Of a DNA stretch of 64,000 nucleotides, positions 43,020 through 53,726 are shown piece after piece. The notes under the pieces were generated by a model that searched no databases, was not told the DNA's origin, and saw nothing but the letters and a program-made list of their open reading frames with translations. The position numbers and the translations under genes are program-made. This DNA is from Cordia subcordata (taxonomy: Eukaryota > Streptophyta > Magnoliopsida > Boraginales > Cordiaceae): contig JAPTOF010000028.1 of assembly GCA_028554755.1 (NCBI GenBank), forward strand, positions 3,764,501 through 3,828,500. Reading direction: 5' to 3'. Positions within the stretch are counted from its first letter, which is position 1. Every line of letters starts with the position of its first letter.

Positions 43020-44634
43020 TGATATCGCTATTTGAGCACAAGCCTAAATAGCCCGCAAGTGCACGGGACGTGTGTAGTACAGTGTGTACAAGTGCGGGGT
43101 CGAATCCACAGGGAGGCTACCTTAGTTTAGTCTCTATGTGCTCGGGTGCGTTAAACTAGCTATGTGCATGTGTGTACTTACTTTAGGATGGAAGGAAGCT
43201 CGGAAAAAAGGAAAATAAAAACTAATCTATGGAGGAACTTAAAAGAGCCAAACTAAGGAAGGAAACACTAATAAAGAAGAAGGGGACCTAGGGCGATTGC
43301 ATTGCAACAAGACTTGGGCTATGATAACAGATGAGGTCTATCTAAGGCTCGGGACTTCTATTGCCGTTGTGTTGATCGGGGGCTCTCTTAACCAATACTA
43401 GTAGTTCAACCCGTTAGCTGGATTTAAAGCTAAGGGCCAATCCCTCATAGCCTATGCAATCCGTGCTTAGAACTTATCCTCTTGGCTGGATTTAAAGCCA
43501 AGGACTAGCACCTAAACACTACGTGACATTAAGGCTCAATTAACCAACACTAACGTGGGTGAGGGATACTCTAGTCTAGGTTAACTTATCCGCTTGGTTA
43601 GATTTAAAGCCAAGGACTAGCACCTAAACTCGACTAAGCATAGCATGTAACCTATTAGCTGGATTTAAAGCTAAAGCCTACTCTATTAAGCAAAGCCACG
43701 AGATTAAGCACAATTACATCACCCAAATAAGTAGATAAGAGCAGTTGAAGCACAAATAACACATGCATATTCACTTAGGCATTTTAACAAACACATAGAC
43801 ATGTTTGATTTCCAATACATAGACATATTGAATCATGCCATCAATTTATGTAAATAAACATGTATTAAAAGCCAAAGATCTACACAAATCCATTATTCAA
43901 AGCCCTAATCTAATATACAACAACAATCAACCCTAAATCTAGCCTAATCTAGCAACATATTTACAAGAAATAGAGAAAGAACAAGAAGAACTTCCCTAAA
44001 TTCTTGCTTCCAAATCCGTGCAAATCCTTCAAATCTTTGTTTAATGCTTCAATCCTAGCTTGGTGTGTAGTTTAGATGGTGGTTTAGGGTGTTTTGCGAA
44101 GTGGATAAAGGGTTAGGGTTTATTAGGATTTAAGAAATAAAAGTTCCTCTCCAGAAAATGAGCTGAAACGAGCTTTTTATGGATTTCTTCAGCGCACATC
44201 CGGTTGACCTAGCCAATCGACCGGCTCCTCTTTCTTGCTCGACCGGCTTCAATCATGATGCTCTCTGGACCGGCTTCTTGAGGAACTCGACCGACTTCAA
44301 TCTTTTATTCTCTGGAGTGGCCGGTCGACCGTCTAGGTCGACCGGCTCTTCTTCTAAGTCGACCGGCTGGATCAGAATGATCTCTTCTTTATTTCTTTTC
44401 TTCCGGTCTTCATCTGTTAGCTCATTTCTTCCTCGCATAAGCTTGAACCCTTCCAAAACACTCCTAAAACATGGAATATAACACTTAGTATAGTATTTAT
44501 GCACCTAAATACATTATGTACAAATATTAACAAATATGCATAAACTTTATATTAAGCACACTCAATTATACTCTAAACACCCTTAAATATGCATGCAAAA
44601 ACTAGATGCAAACATGCACAAATGACACACATCA
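43020..44634 (-). repeat. 5' LTR of N2
   Basis: Plus-strand ends TGATATCGCT and GACACACATCA. Four TTRGCT/AGCYAA hairpins lie at 43414-43674. The GTCGACC cluster is at 44200-44370. This cluster differs in site number from the 3' LTR: one 12-bp loss near 44270 and one extra site near 44335. Confidence 0.9.
44200..44370 (-). repeat. GTCGACCGG palindrome cluster, N2 5' LTR
   Basis: About seven related sites, homologous to 37070-37245, but with a loss and a gain relative to it although the rest of the two LTRs is nearly identical. Confidence 0.8.
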
Positions 44635-44639
44635 CTTAT
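44635..44639. repeat. Right target duplication of N2 (CTTAT)
   Basis: Pairs with CATAT at 35890-35894. Confidence 0.7.
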
Positions 44640-44935
44640 CTTTGACCTATGGGGTGGGTGTGTACCTAGCCTTACGAGAAGAAGGCCATAAGGTGGTTAA
44701 TTAGAGATCATGCGAGGAATGATTTTTCAAATTTGAGCATGCTTCATTCCACACTTGCGCACACATATTCGTTGGATATTTTGGGATAGGACCTTGAAAA
44801 GGGGTGCACCGTGCATTTATCACCCCAACCCTTAATGCATGACCCTTTTCCCTCTATCTTCTGTGCTTTAACGATTAATTGCAATTTGTGCCATTCAATT
44901 TTAAACATATTTTACTCTAACATTGGTGCCCGACT
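44640..44935 (+). pseudogene. End of the degenerate coding region of N1
   Basis: It resumes the frame cut by N2: LSLTYG, then broken matches to the end of the N2 273-residue frame (HSTLAH-, GWDLEKGC-like and HDPFPSIFCAL-like segments). Stops and shifts are present. Confidence 0.7.
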
Positions 44936-44950
44936 GAGGGCATTAAATCC

Positions 44951-44974
44951 AGCGCTACTAAGAGGCGCCCTAGG
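44951..44974 (+). other. Conserved post-pol block, N1 copy
   Basis: AGCGCTACTAAGAGGCGCCC then TAGG; two changes in the core relative to N2. Confidence 0.6.
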
Positions 44975-45100
44975 CTTGTTTATATTTTTCTTGTTCTTCT
45001 TGTATTTTGCTTGCCTTTGCTTTTGTATATAGTAGATTAGTTTGTTTTCATTTATTCTTGCTTTGAATATAGTAGATTAGATTGCTTTTGATTTTCTTAC
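44975..45100 (+). other. Start of N1 3' UTR
   Basis: T-rich, with an internal repeat of GTAGATTAG. It ends at the LTR insertion at 45101. No gene. Confidence 0.6.
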
Positions 45101-45736
45101 TGATGAGTTAAAAACTTGGTGTCTTCTTACGAGTGCAAGTTTTAAAAGACCCGCAAGCGTACGGATCGTGCAATACAGTGTTTACGAGTGCGGGTGTCGA
45201 ACCACAGGGAGGCGTGAATATCGTGAATGCATCCTATGCTTGGCATCTTAAAAGAGCTAAAAAGAAAGATCTAAACTAAGTGTACTTTTTTCTTGTGAAG
45301 GTTTGGATTGTCGGGAGCTCTAAGTAAATGAAAGAAAACTAAACTATGAATAAAAACAAAAAGGGACGCAGGTTGATTAAGAAGAAACTAACAATTAAAA
45401 AGGGATTAGGGTGACTTGGACTTATGAATGGGTAACTCCATACTCAAATGCTATGGAATTAAGGGATGATGGCTAACTATCAAAAGTGCTCTTAACTAGG
45501 TTGTTAGTTAGTGTCCTGATTTTCCCCTAGGACTCAGTACGGGTCCGTCCCTAGGCGACGTCTCCTAGAGCTATGGCGTGGTCCTTATGACCTAGGGCCT
45601 CAAGAGGGACTAACTAACTTCCTAGGTGGCTTAGAATGAACCTACCCTAGTACCTAAACCATTGGCTGGGTTTAAAGCCAAGACCTAGTGTTGCTAAGGT
45701 CGACTAAATCTATCCTGAAACCTATTGGCTGGATTT
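45101..45736 (-). mobile_element. Athila-like LTR, 3' part, cut by the 5S array
   Basis: It begins TGATGAGTTAAAAACTTGG (an LTR end in minus orientation). It is similar to the inverted 3' half of the E3 LTR: GTGTCGAACCACAGGGAGG, ACGGGTCCGTCCCTAGG and TTGGCTGGGTTTAAAGCCAAG. No primer site lies to its left, so this is the outer end of a 3' or solo LTR inserted in N1. It stops in mid-LTR at GGCTGGATTT and 5S spacer follows at once. Confidence 0.8.
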
Positions 45737-45954
45737 CGGGTGCCCAGAGTGGCAAGCCATGCTGCCCCCGCAGACGAGCACGTCGCGGGCTTTCCGCGCA
45801 CATGCTGCTCGCCGTTTCTCGCCATACGGTTCGAAAGTTACGGCCGGGCCGGCGAGACGCCATGACCCGCCATGGAGTCCCGCGGGCGTGCGCGAATGAC
45901 GAGGGGGAAAAAGAAACTGAAAACAACGCAAATGAAAACGGACCGGAGAACAAA

Positions 45955-46073
45955 AGGGGTGCAACACGAGGACTTCCCAGGGGGTCACCCATCCTAGTAC
46001 TACTCTCGCCCAAGCACGCTTAACTTCGGAGTTCTGATGGGATCCGGTGCATTAGTGCTGGTGTGATCGCACC
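45955..46073 (-). rRNA. 5S rRNA gene, copy 1 (full length)
   Basis: 119 bp. The sense strand has CACCAGCACTAATGC, the A-box region AAGTTAAGCGTGCTTGG, the C-box region GGATGGGTGACCCCCTGGG, and ends GTTGCACCCCT followed by TTTG as Pol III terminator. It alone keeps the usual GCGATC near the 5' end. First gene at the array edge. Confidence 0.95.
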
Positions 46074-46433
46074 GGCCATTCACTCGCCGCCTGCCCTGTT
46101 CAGCCGTACTCCGAGACCGCGTGCCTCGCCCGAGGGATGCGTTGTCCGTGCCGCTCCGACCGCCGGGCAGAGCAGTCGGTGATGGAAAAAGTGGCGACGG
46201 TGGAAAGCGGCCTTGTTTGGCCTCGGAGCGAGGCCCAGTGGCGAGCCGACCCGCATGACGAGCACGTCGCGGGCTTCCGCGCACATCTTGCTCGCCGTTT
46301 CGCCATACGATTCGAAAGTTCACGGCCGGGCCGGCGGGACCGCGGCCGACCCATAGCCGGTGTCCGCGAGCGTCTTGGCGTATGACGAGGAAAAAGCGAA
46401 AACAACGCAAACGAAAACGGACCGGAGAACAAA

Positions 46434-46553
46434 AGGGGTGCAACACGAGGACTTCCCAGGGGGTCACCCATCCTAGTACTACTCTCGCCCAAGCACGCTT
46501 AACTTCGGAGTTCTGATGGGATCCGGTGCATTAGTGCTGGTGTGAGCGCACCC
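46434..46553 (-). rRNA. 5S rRNA gene, copy 2 (full length)
   Basis: 120 bp, all internal promoter boxes intact. The 5' end reads GGGTGCGCTCACACC, as in the other full copies except copy 1. Confidence 0.95.
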
Positions 46554-46897
46554 GCCATGTACTGCGAGACCGCGTGCCTCGCGAGGATGCGTTGTCCTTG
46601 CGCTCCGGCCGCCGGGCAGAGCAGTCGGTGATGGAAAAAAGTGGCCCGAACGGTGGGAAAACGGCCTTGTATGGCCTCCGGAACGGGGGCCCAGAGTGGC
46701 GAGCCATGCTCCCCCCCCAGACGAGCACGTCGCGGGCTTTCCGCGCACATGCTGCTCGCCGTTTCTCGACATACGGTTCGAAAGTTACGGCCGGGCAGGC
46801 GGGACGCCATGACCCGCCATGGCAGGTCCAGCGAGCGTCTTGGCGTATGACGAGGAAAAAGCGAAAACAACGCAAAGCAGCGGGCCAGGAGAACAAA

Positions 46898-47017
46898 AGG
46901 GGTGCAACACGAGGACTTCCCAGGGGGTCACCCATCCTAGTACTACTCTAGCCCAAGCACGCTTAACTTCGGAGTTCTGATGGGATCCGGTGCATTAGTG
47001 CTGGTGTGAGCGCACCC
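46898..47017 (-). rRNA. 5S rRNA gene, copy 3 (full length)
   Basis: 120 bp. One change right after the A box (GGGCTAGAG instead of GGGCGAGAG). Confidence 0.93.
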
Positions 47018-47349
47018 GCCATGTACTTCGAGACCGCGTGCCTCGCGAGGATCGTTGTCCGTCTTGCTCCGACCGCCGGGCAGAGCAGTCGGTGATGGAA
47101 AAAGTGGCGACGGTGGGAAAGCGGCCTTGTATGGCCTCGGAGCGAGGCCCAGTGGCGAGCCATCTTGCCCCATGACGAGCACGTCGGGGGCTTTCCGCGC
47201 ACATGGTGCTCGCCGTTTCTCGACATCTGATTCGAAATTCACGGCCGGGCAGGCGGGACGCCATGGCCCATGGCCAAGTCCAGCGAGCGTCTTGGCGTAT
47301 GACGAGGAAAAAGCGAAACAACGCAAACGAAAGCGGGCCAGGAGAACAA

Positions 47350-47460
47350 AGGGTGCAACACGAGGACTTCCTGAGTCACCCATCCTAGTACTACTCGCCC
47401 AAGCACGCTTAACCCGGAGTTCGATGGGATCCGGTGCATTAGTCTTTGGTGTGGCGCACC
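47350..47460 (-). rRNA. 5S rRNA gene, copy 4 (short form)
   Basis: 111 bp. C-box region shortened to GTGACTCAGGAAG; AAGTT before the A box replaced by GGGTT; GAGAG reduced to GAG; CAGCAC replaced by CAAAGAC. Confidence 0.85.
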
Positions 47461-47792
47461 GCCATGTACTCGAGACCGCGTGCCTCGCGAGGATCGTTGT
47501 CGTGCGCTCCGACCGCCGGGCAGAGCAGTCGGTGATGGAAAAAGTGGCGAGCGGTGGGAAAAGCGGCCTTGTATGGCCTCGGAGCGAGAGGCCCAGTGGC
47601 GAGCCATCGCCCCATGACGAGCACGTCGCGGGCGGTCCGCGCACATGCTGCTCGCCGGTTCTCGACATCTGATTCGAAATTCACGGCCGGGCAGGCGGGG
47701 CCGCCATGCCGCCAACCGGGGTCCAGCGAGCGTCTTGGCGTATGACGAGGAAAAAGCGAAAACAACGCAGGAAAGCGGGCCAGGAGAACAAA

Positions 47793-47912
47793 AGGGGTGC
47801 AACACGAGGACTTCCCAGGGGGTCACCCATCCTAGTACTACTCTCGCCCAAGCACGCTTAACTTCGGAGTTCTGATGGGATCCGGTGCATTAGTGCTGGT
47901 GTGAGCGCACCC
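47793..47912 (-). rRNA. 5S rRNA gene, copy 5 (full length)
   Basis: 120 bp, intact boxes, TTTT terminator; flanked on both sides by short-form copies. Confidence 0.95.
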
Positions 47913-48263
47913 GCCATGTACTCCGAGACCGCGTGCCTCGCCCGAGGGATGCCTTGTCCTTGCCGCTCCGACCGCCGGGCCCGGGAACGGTCGAGCTGAT
48001 GGAAAAAAGTGGCCCGAACGGTGGGAAAACGGCCTTGTATGGCCTCCGGAACGGGGGCCCAGAGTGGCGAGCCATGCTGCCCCCGCAGACGAGCACGTCG
48101 CGGGCTTTCCGCGCACATGCTGCTCGCCGTTTCTCGACATATTGTTCGAAAGTTACGGCCGGGCAGGCGAGACCGCCGACCCATAACCGGGGTCCAGCGA
48201 GCGTCTTGGCGTATGACGAGGAAAAAGCGAAAACAACGCAAATGAAACGGGCCAGGAGAACAA

Positions 48264-48372
48264 AGGGTGCAACACGAGGACTTCCGGTCACCCATCCTAG
48301 TACTACTCGCCCAAGCACGCTTAACCCGGAGTTCGATGGGATCCGGTGCATTAGTCTTTGGTGTGGCGCACC
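48264..48372 (-). rRNA. 5S rRNA gene, copy 6 (short form)
   Basis: 109 bp; C-box region GTGACCGGAAG; CATCGAACTCC in place of CATCAGAACTCC. Confidence 0.85.
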
Positions 48373-48702
48373 GCCATGTACTCGAGACCGCGTGCCTCGC
48401 GAGGATCGTTGTCGTCGCTCGACCGCCGGGCGAGAGCAGTCGGTGATGGAAAAAGTGGCGAGCGGTGGGAAAGCGGCCTTGTATGGCCTCGGAGCGAGGG
48501 CCCAGTGGCGAGCCATCGCCCCATGACGAGCACGTCGCGGGCTTCGCGCCGCATCTTGCTCGCCGTTTCTCGACATCTGATTCGAAAGTTCACGGCCGGG
48601 CAGGCGGGACCGCGCCATGGCCCGCAAAGTCCCAGCGAGCGTCTTGGCGTATGACGAGGAAAAAGCGAAAACAACGCAAATGAAACGGGCCAGGAGAACA
48701 AA

Positions 48703-48818
48703 AGGGTGCAACACGAGGACTTCCTGTGGTAACCCATCCTAGTACTAATATCGCCCAAGCACGCTTAACATCGGAGTTCTGATGGGATCCGGTGCATTAG
48801 TCTTTGGTGTGGCGCACC
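48703..48818 (-). rRNA. 5S rRNA gene, copy 7 (intermediate, altered)
   Basis: 116 bp. It keeps CATCAGAACTCCGATG but has GTTACCACAGGAAG in the C-box region and GATATTAG where others have GAGAGTAG. The 5' end is of the short type (CAAAGAC). Confidence 0.85.
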
Positions 48819-49158
48819 GCCATGTACTCGAGACCGCGTGCCTCGCGAGGATCGTTGTCCGTGCCGCTCCGCCGCCGGGCGAGCAGTCGGTGATGGAAAA
48901 AAGTGGCCCGAACGTTGGGAAAACGGCCTTGTATGGCCTCCGGAACGGGGGCCCAGAGTGGCGAGCCATGCTGCCCCCGCAGACGAGCGCGTCGCGGGCT
49001 TTCCGCGCACATGCTGCTCGCCGTTTCTCGACATACGGTTCGAAAGTTACGGCCGGGCAGGCGGGGCCGCCATGACCCGCCAACCGGGGTCCGCGAGCGT
49101 CTTGGCGTATGACGAGGAAAAAGCGAAAACGCAAATGAAAGCGGGCCAGGAGAACAAC

Positions 49159-49278
49159 AGGGGTGCAACACGAGGACTTCCCAGGGGGTCACCCATCCTA
49201 GTACTACTCTGGCCCAAGCACGCTTAACTTCGGAGTTCTGATGGGATCCGGTGCATTAGTGCTGGTGTGAGCGCACCC
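49159..49278 (-). rRNA. 5S rRNA gene, copy 8 (full length)
   Basis: 120 bp; one change (GGGCCAGAG instead of GGGCGAGAG), at the same base that is altered in copy 3. Confidence 0.93.
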
Positions 49279-49616
49279 GCCATGTACTCCGAGACCGCGT
49301 GCCTCGCCGGTGGTTTGGGTTGTCGGTGCCGCTCCGACCTCCGGGCAGAGCAGTCGGTGATGGAAAAAGTGGCGAGCGGTGGGAAAGCGGCCTTGTATGG
49401 CCTCGGAGCGAGGCCCAGTGGCGAGCCATCGCCCCATGACGAGCGCGTCGCGGGCTTCCGCGCACATCTTGCTCGCCGTTTCTCGACATCTGATTCGAAA
49501 ATTCACGGCCGGGCAGGCGGGACCGCCATGACCGCCATGGCAAAGTCCAGCGAGCGTCTTGGCGTATGACGAGGAAAAAGCGAAACAACGCAAATGAAAG
49601 CGGGCCAGGAGAACAA

Positions 49617-49725
49617 AGGGTGCAACACGAGGACTTCCAGTCACCCATCCTAGTACTACTCGCCCAAGCACGCTTAACCCGGAGTTCGATGGGATCCGGT
49701 GCATTAGTCTTTGGTGTGGCGCACC
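49617..49725 (-). rRNA. 5S rRNA gene, copy 9 (short form)
   Basis: 109 bp; C-box region GTGACTGGAAG; CATCGAACTCC. Confidence 0.85.
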
Positions 49726-50063
49726 GCCATGTACTCGAGACCGCGTGCCTCGCCGAGGATCGTTGTCGTGCGCTCCGACCGCCGGGCAGAGCAGTCGGTG
49801 ATGGAAAAAGTGGCGAACGGTGGGAAAACGGCCTTGTATGGCCTCCGGAACGGGGGCCCAGAGTGGCGAGCCATGCTGCCCCCGCAGACGAGCACGTCGC
49901 GGGCTTTCCGCGCACATGCTGCTCGCCGTTTCTCGACATACGGTTCGAAAGTTACGGCCGGGCAGGCGGGACATGCCGCCCGCCATGGCAAGTCCAGCGA
50001 GCGTCTTGGCGTATGACGAGGAAAAAGAAAGCGAAAACGCAAAAAGCGGGCCAGGAGAACAAA

Positions 50064-50183
50064 AGGGGTGCAACACGAGGACTTCCCAGGGGGTCACCCA
50101 TCCTAGTACTACTCTCGCCCAAGCACGCTTAACTTCGGAGTTCTGATGGGATCCGGTGCATTAGTGCTGGTGTGAGCGCACCC
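50064..50183 (-). rRNA. 5S rRNA gene, copy 10 (full length)
   Basis: 120 bp, intact boxes. Last undamaged full-length copy in the window. Confidence 0.95.
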
Positions 50184-50515
50184 GCCATGCACTCGAGACC
50201 GCGTGCCTCGCGAGGATCGTTGTCCGTCGCTCCGGCCGCCGGGCGAGAGCAGTCGGTGATGGAAAAAGTGGCGAGCGGTGGGAAAAGCGGCCTTGTATGG
50301 CCTCGGAGCGAGGCCCAGTGGCGAGCCATCGCCCCATGACGAGCACGTCGCGGGCTTCCGCGCACATCTTGCTCGCCGTTTCTCGACATCTGATTCGAAA
50401 TTCACGGCCGGGCAGGCGGACCGCCATGGCCCGCCATACCGGGGTCCAGCGAGCGTCTTGGCGTATGACGAGGAAAAAGCGAAAACAACGCAAAGAAAGC
50501 GGGCCAGGAGAACAA

Positions 50516-50626
50516 AGGGTGCAACACGAGGACTTCCTGTGGTCACCCATCCTAGTACTACTCGCCCAAGCACGCTTAACCCGGAGTTGATGGGATCAGG
50601 TGCATTAGTCTTTGGTGTGGCGCACC
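50516..50626 (-). rRNA. 5S rRNA gene, copy 11 (short form)
   Basis: 111 bp; C-box region GTGACCACAGGAAG; CCTGATCC in place of the BamHI-containing CCGGATCC. Confidence 0.85.
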
Positions 50627-50953
50627 GCCATGTACTCGAGACCGCGTGCCTCGCGAGGATCGTTGTCCGTGCCGCTCGACCGCCGGGCGAGCAGTCGGTG
50701 ATGGAAAAAGTGGCGAGCGGTGGGAAAGCGGCCTTGTATGGCCTCGGAGCGAGGCCCAGTGGCGAGCCATCGCCCCATGACGAGCACGTCGCGGGCTTTC
50801 GCGCGCATCTTGCTCGCCGTTTCTCGACATCTGATTCGAAAATTCACGGCCGGGCGGCGGGACCGCCATGGCGCCATGGCAAAGTCCCGCGAGCGTCTTG
50901 GCGTATGACGAGGAAAAAGCGAAAACGCAAATGAAAGCGGGCCAGGAGAACAA

Positions 50954-51061
50954 AGGGTGCAACACGAGGACTTCCAGTCACCCATCCTAGTACTACTCGC
51001 CCAAGCACGCTTAACCCGGAGTTGATGGGATCCGGTGCATTAGTCTTTGGTGTGGCGCACC
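50954..51061 (-). rRNA. 5S rRNA gene, copy 12 (short form)
   Basis: 108 bp; C-box GTGACTGGAAG; CATCAACTCC; CCGGATCC kept. Confidence 0.85.
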
Positions 51062-51395
51062 GCCATGTACTCGAGACCGCGTGCCTCGCCCGAGGATCGT
51101 TGTCCGTCGCTCGGCCGCCGGGCGAGCAGTCGGTGATGGAAAAAGTGGCGAGCGGTGGAAAGCGGCCTTGTATGGCCTCGGAGCGAGGCCCAGTGGCGAG
51201 CCATGCTGCCCCCCCAGACGAGCACGTCGCGGGCTTTCCGCGCACATGCTGCTCGCCGTTTCTCGACATCCGGTTCGAAAGTTACGGCCGGGCAGGCGGG
51301 ACCGCCATGGCCCACCCGCCAAGTCCAGCGAGCGTCTTGGCGTATGACGAGGAAAAAGCGAAAACAACGCAAATGAAAGCGGGCCAGGAGAACAA

Positions 51396-51503
51396 AGGGT
51401 GCAACACGAGGACTTCCAGTCACCCATCCTAGTACTACTCGCCCAAGCACGCTTAACCCGGAGTTGATGGGATCCGGTGCATTAGTCTTTGGTGTGGCGC
51501 ACC
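51396..51503 (-). rRNA. 5S rRNA gene, copy 13 (short form)
   Basis: 108 bp; same changes as copy 12, but the preceding spacer is partly of the long type. Confidence 0.85.
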
Positions 51504-51833
51504 GCCATGTACTCGAGACCGCGTGCCTCGCGAGGATCGTTGTCGTCTTGCTCCGACCGCCGGGCGAGAGCAGTCGGTGATGGAAAAAGTGGCGAGCGGT
51601 GGGAAAGCGGCCTTGTATGGCCTCGGAGCGAGGGCCCAGTGGCGAGCCATCTTGCCCATGACGAGCACGTCGCGGGCTTTCGCGCGCATCTTGCTCGCCG
51701 TTTCTCGACATCTGATTCGAAAGTTCACGGCCGGGCAGGCGGGACGCCATGACCCATGGCCAAGTCCAGCGAGCGTCTTGGCGTATGACGAGGAAAAAGA
51801 AAAAACAAAAATGAAAGCGGGCCAGGAGAACAA

Positions 51834-51941
51834 AGGGTGCAACACGAGGACTTCCAGTCACCCATCCTAGTACTACTCGCCCAAGCACGCTTAACCGGAG
51901 TTCGATGGGATCCGGTGCATTAGTCTTTGGTGTGGCGCACC
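51834..51941 (-). rRNA. 5S rRNA gene, copy 14 (short form)
   Basis: 108 bp; CATCGAACTCCGGTTAAGC, one C fewer beside the A box. Confidence 0.85.
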
Positions 51942-52267
51942 GCCATGTACTCGAGACCGCGTGCCTCGCGAGGATCGTTGTCCGTGCGCTCGACCGCCGG
52001 GCAGAGCAGTCGGTGATGGAAAAAGTGGCGAGCGGTGGGAAAGCGGCCTTGTATGGCCTCGGAGCGAGGCCCAGTGGCGAGCCATCTTGCCCATGACGAG
52101 CACGTCGCGGGCTTCCGCGCACATCTTGCTCGCCGTTTCGACATCTGATTCGAAAGTTCACGGCCGGGCAGGCGGGACCGCCCGACCATGGCCAAGTCCG
52201 CGAGCGTCTTGGCGTATGACGAGGAAAAAGCGAAAACAACGCAAATGAAAGCGGGCCAGGAGAACAA

Positions 52268-52374
52268 AGGGTGCAACACGAGGACTTCCGGTCACCCATC
52301 CTAGTACTACTCGCCCAAGCACGCTTAACCCGGAGTTGATGGGATCGGTGCATTAGTCTTTGGTGTGGCGCACC
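52268..52374 (-). rRNA. 5S rRNA gene, copy 15 (short form)
   Basis: 107 bp; C-box GTGACCGGAAG; CCGATCC with one G missing. Confidence 0.85.
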
Positions 52375-52714
52375 GCCATGTACTCGAGACCGCGTGCCTC
52401 GCGAGGATCGTTGTCGTGCGCTCCGACCGCCGGGCAGAGCAGTCGGTGATGGAAAAAAGTGGCCCGAACGGTGGGAAAACGGCCTTGTATGGCCTCCGGA
52501 ACGGGGGCCCAGAGTGGCGAGCCATGCTGCCCCCGCAGACGAGCACGTCGCGGGCTTTCCGCGCACATGCTGCTCGCCGTTTCTCGACATACGGTTCGAA
52601 AGTTACGGCCGGGCAGGCGGACCGCCATGCGACCATGGCAAAGTCCGCGAGCGTCTTGGCGTATGACGAGGAAAAAGCGAAAACAACGCAAATGAAAGCG
52701 GGCCAGGAGAACAA

Positions 52715-52821
52715 AGGGTGCAACACGAGGACTTCCGGTCACCCATCCTAGTACTACTCGCCCAAGCACGCTTAACCCGGAGTTGATGGGATCGGTGCAT
52801 TAGTCTTTGGTGTGGCGCACC
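52715..52821 (-). rRNA. 5S rRNA gene, copy 16 (short form)
   Basis: 107 bp; same as copy 15, but the spacers on both sides are of the long type. Confidence 0.85.
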
Positions 52822-53166
52822 GCCATGTACTCGAGACCGCGTGCCTCGCGAGGATCGTTGTCCGTCGCTCCGACCGCCGGGCGAGAGCAGTCGGTGATGG
52901 ATAAAAGTGGCCCGAACGGTGGGAAAACGGCCTTGTATGGCCTCCGGAACGGGGGCCCAGAGTGGCGAGCCATGCTGCCCCCGCAGACGAGCACGTCGCG
53001 GGCTTTCCGCGCACATGCTGCTCGCCGTTTCGACACATCTGATTCGAAAATTCACGGCCGGGCAGGCGGGGCCGCCATGACCCGCCAACCGGGGTCCAGC
53101 GAGCGTCTTGGCGTATGACGAGGAAAAAGCGAAAACAACGCAAAAGAAAACGGACCGTAGAACAAA

Positions 53167-53285
53167 AGTAGTGCAACACGAGGACTTCACAGGGGGTCAC
53201 ACAACCTAGTACTACTCTCGCACAAGCACGCTTAAATTAGGAGTTCTGATGGGATCCGGTGCATTAGTCTTTGGTGTGGCGCACC
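53167..53285 (-). rRNA. 5S rRNA gene, copy 17 (full length, many substitutions)
   Basis: 119 bp, no deletions, but at least six plus-strand changes: GTAGTGC for GGGGTGC, TTCAC for TTCCC, CACAC for CACCC, CAACC for CATCC, CGCAC for CGCCC, TAAATTAGG for TAACTTCGG. Most are C-to-A, and they hit the A and C boxes. Probably non-functional. Confidence 0.8.
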
Positions 53286-53619
53286 GCCATGTACTCGAGA
53301 CCGCGTGCCTCGCGAGGATCGTTGTCGTCTTGCGCTCGGCCGCCGGGCAGAGCAGTCGGTGATGGAAAAAGTGGCGAGCGGTGGGAAAACGGCCTTGTAT
53401 GGCCTCCGGAACGGGGGCCCAGAGTGGCGAGCCATGCTGCCCCCGCAGACGAGCACGTCGCGGGCTTTCCGCGCACATGCTGCTCGCCGTTTCTCGACAT
53501 CTGATTCGAAAATTCACGGCCGGGCAGGCGGGGCAGCCCGACCCATGGCAAAGTCCGCGAGCGTCTTGGCGTATGACGAGGAAAAAGCGAAAACAACGCA
53601 AAGCGGGCCAGGAGAACAA

Positions 53620-53726
53620 AGGGTGCAACACGAGGACTTCCGGTCACCCATCCTAGTACTACTCGCCCAAGCACGCTTAACCCGGAGTTGATGGGATCGG
53701 TGCATTAGTCTTTGGTGTGGCGCACC
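53620..53726 (-). rRNA. 5S rRNA gene, copy 18 (short form)
   Basis: 107 bp; C-box GTGACCGGAAG; 5' end GGGTGCGCC. Confidence 0.85.

Larger units (their letters stand above)
35895..44634 (-). mobile_element. Non-autonomous Athila-like element N2, complete, with a solo LTR inside
   Basis: LTRs of 1,615 bp (43020-44634, 5') and 1,612 bp (35895-37506, 3') differ by only a few percent by eye. Between them: tRNA-Asp primer site, A-rich leader, a 317-residue and a 273-residue reading frame, post-pol block, internal hairpin/PPT-like module, A-rich tract, hairpin and true polypurine tract. Without the solo Copia LTR it is about 6.8 kb. No protease, RT, RNase H or integrase is encoded, so it must use enzymes from another element, most likely an Athila (inference from shared ends and primer). 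Confidence 0.85.
32363..45100 (+). mobile_element. Non-autonomous Athila-like element N1, split by N2
   Basis: 5' LTR (32363-33919), worn tRNA-Asp primer site, leader, and a degenerate coding region similar to that of N2 (34137-35889). N2 interrupts it, and it resumes at 44640 in the middle of the same coding region, followed by the post-pol block and 3' UTR. The tail is interrupted at 45101 by another LTR; the 3' LTR is not in the window. It has no RT, RNase H or integrase. It is more diverged and more broken than N2, hence older. Confidence 0.82.

Noticed and set aside
46574..46951. Plus-strand open frames in the 5S spacers
   Set aside because: GC-rich spacer with few stop codons; the same frames recur with every unit and break where the unit length changes.
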